Source: Pinus tabuliformis (lineage: Eukaryota > Streptophyta > Pinopsida > Pinales > Pinaceae). From it: a DNA stretch of 64,000 bases. Numbering within the stretch: position 1 is the first letter of the stretch; each line of letters starts with the position of its first letter. The stretch spans positions 449,562,014-449,626,013 of the forward strand of contig CM062810.1 of assembly GCA_031772625.1 (NCBI GenBank). The letters are read 5' to 3'. Below are positions 58,271 through 64,000 of the stretch, one piece after another. Position numbers and translations under genes: made by a program. The notes below the pieces were generated by a model. That model made no database searches, had not been told where the DNA came from, and saw only the letters and a list, made by a program, of their open reading frames with translations.

Positions 58271-58899
58271 CTTAACAATTAAGACAAAACTATATCAATT
58301 TAACACAATATTATCTAACACTTGCGAAATTGACTCTAACAGTGTGCCCTAAGTTTGTCACCTTGCAGGCTACTACTGTCTCACACCTATACCAGAGTTT
58401 TATTTCACTTACCATTAACGTTATCTTATATAAAGACAACAGTTTGTTGGGCTTTTCATTTTGTGGGTGTAGCCGACTCTAAAGAATGCAACAACTTTTC
58501 CTGGCAAGATTTCTCAAACATCAATTTCTCTTTTGTCCATTTGATCTTTGCGGATATGATGAGAGACAACGTGTATGGTGTTGCATTCAGAAAGTTTGCA
58601 CAAATATTCCATGAGTTGATAGGGGATAATTATATTTAAAATATTTGAAAATAGATATTCAAACCACATGAAATTTAATCATATCAATTTATTTTTTCTA
58701 TATTATATTTTTCTTTTTTCAATAATCTTTTTGAATTAAATATAAAATTAGAATATGCCAATTATATTATTTTTTTAATTAAATATAAAAGTAAAATATA
58801 ACATTTTGAAAAGTTAGAATATTTTTAACTAATTTTTAAGTATTTAATTTAATGTATATTTAATTTGAAAATTATATTAAAAATTACATAAAAGTAATA
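58271..58899. other. Intergenic, one unassigned small open frame
   Basis: A 94-codon plus-strand frame (58355-58639) has no recognised motif and no support from context. The remainder is AT-rich. Confidence 0.3.
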
Positions 58900-58914
58900 A
58901 ATTAAAGATAATTT

Positions 58915-59022
58915 GCCCACAGGCCTTTGGATTAACGGTGAATGGGTGCACTGTTAAGGCACTCCTTGCGATAGGTCACTAGTTCAAAATTCCCGTGGGT
59001 GCTTACGTACCAAAAAAAAAAA
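58915..59022 (+). mobile_element. Short tRNA-type SINE with target duplication
   Basis: A 108-bp insert ending in an A-run, flanked by direct repeats ATTAAAGATAATTT (58901-58914 and 59023-59036). Inside are an A-box-like TGGATTAACGG and a B-box-like AGTTCAAAATTCC. The ends GCCCAC and GTGGGTGC can pair like an acceptor stem. It is essentially a tRNA-like head with a tail. Confidence 0.75.
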
Positions 59023-59104
59023 ATTAAAGATAATTTGATTTCAAAAAATACAATATACATATCACATTCTAAAAATATAATAAATAAATAGATAAAAATT
59101 ACTA

Positions 59105-59216
59105 TTTTTTGGTTGGCCTAACTCATAGGGATTTGAACTTTGAATCTCATGCTTTTACATAATACTTCATAACAAGGTGATTGCCAATTGAGTTAAACTC
59201 CATGAACTACTTTTTT
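59105..59216 (-). mobile_element. Second tRNA-type SINE or tRNA-like fragment
   Basis: The minus strand has A-box-like TAACTCAATTGG and B-box-like AGTTCAAATCC about 45 bp apart, ending CCAACCAAAAAA. CG-to-CA changes in the B box suggest age. Possible imperfect target duplication ACTA(T/C)TTTTTT on both sides. Confidence 0.6.
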
Positions 59217-59322
59217 TTAATATTCAAATTTTTTTAGATTATTTCAACTAAAACTTTGATATAAATTTGCAAGAAATTAAATATAATATAACAATAAAAG
59301 AAATCAAATATTTTTTCAATTG

Positions 59323-59344
59323 TTATATATATATATATATATAT
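59323..59344. repeat. (TA)n microsatellite
   Basis: An uninterrupted TA run of about 22 bp. Confidence 0.95.
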
Positions 59345-59548
59345 CAAAACTATATGTATGCCTTTTAAGCCTTAATTTTTTCTTTTTAAATGAAAAGTCT
59401 GAAATTTGATTCTTGCCTATGTCTTATACTCTCATCTCAACTTTCTTTTCACTGTTGAAGAAATATATCAAATAAATAAATAACAATAATTTAATTATTT
59501 CTTAGATGATATTTTAATATTTAATTTTTTCCTTATTGTAAAAAAACA

Positions 59549-59555
<7 letters not shown>

Positions 59556-59605
<50 letters not shown>

Positions 59606-59636
59606 TATATAAAATAATAATAATAATAATAATAAT
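59556..59636. repeat. Compound microsatellite (TA)n(GA)n(AAT)n
   Basis: A TA run (about 59556-59580), a GA run (59581-59605), then AAT repeats (about 59612-59636), directly adjoining. Confidence 0.95.
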
Positions 59637-59890
59637 GTAGTTTAGTATTTTTTGTTATTAATTTTTTGTTAGGTATTAATATTTTGGAAGAGATTTTTAT
59701 CTATTAATTAGAAAACTATGAATGCATGATGAAAAAACCAAGTAATATTAGTAATTGATATCATTTCAAACTAGGGAATAACGACTATGTGATTTATCTT
59801 CCTCACTTAATAGAGATATATATAAATAAATTATGAAGGAGGTTGAAAGAGTACCTCTAATATAAACATTAATTTAACCTAAAAAACCAT

Positions 59891-61487
59891 TGTCATGCCC
59901 CTATAGTCACCGAACACATCGGACACTTACTAGGGCACCAAAATGGCCCATCACTATAGGTTTGTGGTGCATCGTGACTCATTTCATCTCATTGATTTTC
60001 TCAATATGAAACTACATGATTCCATACTACACCTCACTTTTTATATTTCATGATTATTAAAATTCATAAGTTTAACACTTATTGAAGTATGTAGATAATC
60101 ATTCCATACAATTATGCCTTAACATAACCAATATGAAAATGATATGAATGAAAGTAATCTTATAGAATCAACAACACAGCTTGCTTAACAGTTGTCAAAT
60201 ATTCAAATGTATTACAACCAAGTGAACTCTAGCCTCGTATAGAAATTTAGAAATTATAAGAGCACACAATTCATACAAACCTATCCCCAAATTTCCTATT
60301 TGATTTACTTCCATCGATCGCAACTTTATCATAGATAAAAAACATTTCACTTGATAGAAATAGTAAGTACTCTCGTATGCATGCAATGTATGAAGAGTTA
60401 AGTTAAGTGAAGGAAAGAAAGTTAAGTCTAATATTAGAAGTCAAGTAAGTCGGGTTAAAAAGTTAATTCATTGTCAAGAAAAGCTAAGTTATGGAAAATA
60501 AAAAAGTCAATTTACGTTAAAGTGAAGATAGAAAAGTTTAGTTAAAACATCAAGTCATAGTTTGCATGAGGAAACAAAAGTTAGAGTTCGCATGATTCCA
60601 TATTTAGAAAGTTTAATGCTTATATACTCATGGTTGGGTCATTGTAATGTGAAGTAAGAAGAGAGAATAACAGCAACTCGGTGGATGTATATGAGAGAAT
60701 AATTAATGAATAAAACTTCTTTATTCAAGCGAAATCTTGTGTACTTATTGGTATTGTGTTTGCATGTTTATCTCCGCCTCTAAATAACAAGTGGTATTAG
60801 AGCAAGGTTTAGCAAGCTTTGAAAGAACCAAAGGAGTTAAGAAGGTCATGAACTACTTCCACTAAGCGCCTTGACTATTGTGAGTAGCCTGAAAATTGTG
60901 AGTAAACCTAACTACTAAAATATTAGAGTAAGTAGCTTAAAAAGCCATCTCCACTGAACAAATATGGAGTCCCCACCATAGGTTCTAGCCTTGAGCCTCC
61001 ACAAGAATCTGTGTAGAAGAGCTTAGAAAAGTTGGTAGTAGTTGTTAGAAGCCATTGTTAAAATAAAGGTTAAAATGTTTAATTTTAAAGATAATCAAGT
61101 GTATGTGACGTTCATTTCTAGAAGGTTGACACAATAAGGAAAGAATACAAAAGACAAAATAACAATGATAATCATGGGTCACAAAGCAAGATTGAAGCAA
61201 ACAGAGAAAATAAATCAAAAGGAAGAGACAAAGTATTTTGAAGAGCTTATAGAGGTTACTGCCATAGTCAGGGGATCTAAAGGGCAAGTAGATGAAATAG
61301 AAAAATTTGAGGATGAATGGATCAGGATAGCTCTCGTAACACTTCCAAAATATATTATTAAATTTTTTATTTTTTGGCACTATCAAAATGAAAAAAATTC
61401 TTCAATGTAAAGAGTTGATTGAGTATCCATCTAATAACCCATATGATGAAGTATGTGATGTATTACTATTGGATCTTATAAAATATG
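59891..61487 (+). mobile_element. Element J: 5' end of a Copia element
   Basis: The LTR is 59891-60789 (TGTCATGCCC...AATAACA) with TATA-like CTTATATACTC near 60619. AG then primer site TGGTATTAGAGC (60792-60803, initiator Met tRNA) follow. The interior reaches only 61487, where element K starts; the rest may lie beyond the window. No gag could be recognised with confidence. A weakly gag-like frame lies at 61165-61410. Confidence 0.65.
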
Positions 61488-64000
61488 TGTTATCACCAAA
61501 ACATTGATCATCTAGCCTAATTTACTAGATGGATCGAAGTACACCATGTAAAGCCAATTTTACCATAGTAAAATTGCTTTCACTGTGAGAAATTACTTAA
61601 TAAACCACATTTGTTAAAGTAATTTATAATTAAACCCATGAATAATAATTAAATAAATCATTATTTATTTAATTATCTTCTAGGAATAATTAATTAAACC
61701 ATTTTTTAATTAATATTCCTTGTCATATTTGACCCAGTTATGAAAAATCAACAGATAAATTATTAATTATCTTATTTTTCTCTAGGAATAATTAATTAAT
61801 CACTAATTAATTATTATTCCTTGTCAAGTTTGACTAAACCTCTGAAGAATAATTAAATAAATCATTATTTGTTTATTATCCCTTAACCATATTTCTTGAG
61901 ATGATAAATAAATCATTTATTTATTTATTATTTCTAAATAAAATTTTAAATACTTTTCCCTCCTAACCAAATATAATAAAATATTCCAAGTGGTTATTCC
62001 AAGAATGGGGTTAATAATATTTTATTATTGCTCATTATTTGAGGACAAGTCAATATTTTGTTACAAATAGAAGGATTTTCTATTCATTATTCACTTTTGA
62101 TTATTTTCATTGTTGCACTCGCTGCTGTAACTTTGATTATTATCATTGTCGCACACCATTTTTCTTCCATTTGAGTTCCCATTGAGCTCAAACATTTTAT
62201 TTGTTAGGTTTACACATTATAGAGGAGAGAGACTCTACACAAGCTGAAGACGTTTGAGGATAGTCAAGAACCCATCCCATAGAGGGGGAATGGTAACATC
62301 TATTTGTTCCCTTTATAGGTGTTATTTAATAAAATCTATTCTTTGTATATCTGGTTTCCATTGGATTATTAGAGTTACCCGAATTTATATTACTATTTCA
62401 TCTTGATGTTTAACTATGATTGTGGCATAGATCAAGACATTGGCAGGTTTTGTTTCTATCATTTGATGCAGATCTACAATGTTTAACGGCCATTTATATT
62501 GTTGAGATTGTTTGTCATACACATTCTTAAGTGTTTCCTTTTCGTACACCTTCGAGGAGAAAACATTACAACAAAATTGGTGACTCTGCTAGGTTTTTAC
62601 TTCAGATCCAGAAGCCTGGTTGGCCTTCAGTTTTAAGCTTAGGGTTTCTTCTTTTTTCAGTCTCTTAATGTTTTTTACTAGCTTTATAACCCTAGATCTG
62701 TCAAATTTCTAACTTCTGGAAGTTTTCTGGTCTTTTCCACAAGTCACAGGAACCAACTACAACAGAGACGACAAATTTTTCCGAGACTTGTCGACCGGGA
62801 AACAAGGAGCAAAAATCACACTTTTCCGCTGAAAAAAGTGCGATCTGGAGGCCCAAAGCACACCTTTCAGCCTAAAAAGTGTGATCCCCCTGAAATAAGT
62901 TCAGTACATAAGATTTTTGGGGTTTCCTGGATTTTTTCAAATCTGTTTCTGGGTTTTGCCGAGCGTTGTCTACTGGGTTGGCTGACCATTTTCCTTTCCC
63001 GCTTAGGCCTTGATCTACTCTGATCTACTCGTCGAAGTGAAATTCAGTCCCGTAGGGCTTCTAGTACGCTTCCACCTTTATAGGAGGAGTTTAGCTGAGT
63101 AAGAAGTCTGAGTTTCTACAGCACTTTCAACCATATTTTCCAGATCTGTACCCTTCTATTTTAGATCTTCAAAGATAGGTTGTTTCCATCCAAAGTTTCA
63201 TTTTAAACCTTGTTTGGTCATTTTCCTTAGGGTCCCATCGGTTGCCCTAGGTCTTACACTCATCTCCCTATCTATTTTCAGTGATTTTCCTCCCTGGTTT
63301 TTTGTTGTTGCTGCACCACTTTCCAACAACATAGTGTCATTTGATCCCAGTCACACTAACACTTAGATCTCTTGACCTTTTTAGTGTGTTTTCAGTTGAT
63401 TTCGCCACCAACCAGCACAGTGTTTGCAAACCCAGTTTGTGTGGGGTTTAGTTAATTGATTTTTTGTTCATTTTCTGTTTTCAATTTCAATTTATTTTGA
63501 GCAATATTTTTTCTTTTTTCAAACACGGTCTAGGCTTATTTAATAAACACAATTGCACACACAAGCACACCATAAGCGAAGGGCAATTGACTTACACCGC
63601 CAAGCCAAGACTTAACATAATTAATTTATCTCCCCACACAGAGACAAAAGCATATTGTCAATCTATCTTCACCATTTTTGTGTCACTTGTGCCTTACCAC
63701 CATTGTGCTACCAAGGCTTTTGTCGCAGGAGACTCTTTGGCCTTCATCCCTAGTTTCCGCTTGGGCATATTACTCCTCCCGGCAAGGTTCGAGTTCATAG
63801 TTCCCCGAGTCCCCATACCGACTCTTCTCCTAGTTCATTTGATTCCTCATTTGATTCTGAGCCTCCTTCATCGCATATCGTCACCATGTTTGGACCCACA
63901 GCTGGTGCAGGAACCCAACCTAGTGTTGGCTCTGGTTCTACTCCGGTGGTCACATCTAATGGAACCGTCTCATGAACCATTTTGGCAGCCCCCATGCTCC
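61488..64000 (+). mobile_element. Element K: 5' end of a Tat-like LTR element (runs off the window)
   Basis: The LTR is about 61488-62573 (TGTTATCACC...CATTACAACA). AAAT then primer site TGGTGACTCTGCTAGG (62579-62594) follow, the same class as B's. A long leader comes next; from about 63800 a Gly/Ser/Thr/Pro-rich frame (ATG at 63884, TAGAGTQPSVGSGSTP) resembles the start of a Tat-type gag. The bases before it are ATATG, a possible target duplication whose partner is outside. Confidence 0.55.
61640..61933 (+). repeat. Ladder of five AT-rich hairpins in K's LTR
   Basis: Successive inverted repeats at about 61641-61679, 61682-61720 (AGGAATAATTAATT/AATTAATATTCCT), 61784-61821, 61847-61881 and 61902-61933. 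Two of them are followed by CCTTGTCA(T/A)(A/G)TTTGAC. Confidence 0.65.

Noticed and set aside
58355-58639. 94-codon open frame as a host gene
   Set aside because: No recognised motif, no repeated copy for comparison and no supporting signals.
58915-59216. Two tRNA genes
   Set aside because: Boxes are imperfect, the cloverleaf is not convincing, and the first has an A-tail and long target duplication, as in SINEs.
61165-61410. Gag of Copia J
   Set aside because: Only a short charged stretch ending in a weak LVTLPKY phrase; not enough to call.

Overview
This window looks like plant nuclear DNA from a large, repeat-filled genome, most likely a conifer. I found no intact host gene. The evidence is the density of old, deeply nested LTR retrotransposons (initiator-Met-tRNA primer sites in the Copia elements, a TGGCGACTC-type primer site in several Ty3/gypsy-like ones), tRNA-type SINEs, and a Penelope-like GIY-YIG endonuclease fragment of the kind reported from conifers. 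The conifer call is inference. Percent divergences were compared by eye over parts of the repeats.

About 82% of the window (734-53589) is one nest, read from target-site duplications (TSDs) and from homology that resumes on each side of an insert. Level 1 is H, a minus-strand Copia-type element with TSD CTATT that carries only a gag-like remnant. A solo LTR (S1, TSD GACAA) lies in its 3' LTR. Level 2 sits inside H: a minus-strand Ty3/gypsy-type tandem, G (4200-51085), laid out LTR - internal 1 - LTR - internal 2 - LTR, with near-matching outer TSDs GTATG/ATATG. Level 3 sits inside G: element A (4782-12326, plus strand), element D (about 12411-18398), solo LTRs S2 (18789-20948) and S3 (22972-24715, TSD GGTGG), and element B (29064-42782, minus strand, TSD GGGGT). 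Level 4 is C (34946-40830), a nearly complete Copia element with 159-bp LTRs and TSD CTTCT, inside B. LTR divergence by eye (C about 3%, B about 7%, G more) agrees with that order.

The most unusual content is in the non-autonomous elements. A and B are relatives in opposite orientation. Each has a gag-like ORF with two short zinc knuckles, a protease-like tract, a later unrecognised coding-like tract, an internal TATA-like block, and many short hairpins whose loops resemble GACTCGTTAAAA while their stems differ. D encodes a coiled coil, a G-patch and a CCHC knuckle between 1.9-kb direct repeats and shows no pol domain. H carries gag only. Much of the nest is therefore elements that would need proteins from elsewhere.

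Outside the nest, a degenerate unrecognised coding-like tract lies on both flanks of H (380-728 and 53595 to about 54300), so H probably landed in it. From 54.9 to 59.9 kb the DNA is very AT-rich, with the Penelope-like fragment, two tRNA-type SINEs, a minisatellite and microsatellites. At the right edge a Copia 5' end (J, 59891-61487) is cut by the 5' end of another LTR element (K) that runs out of the window.
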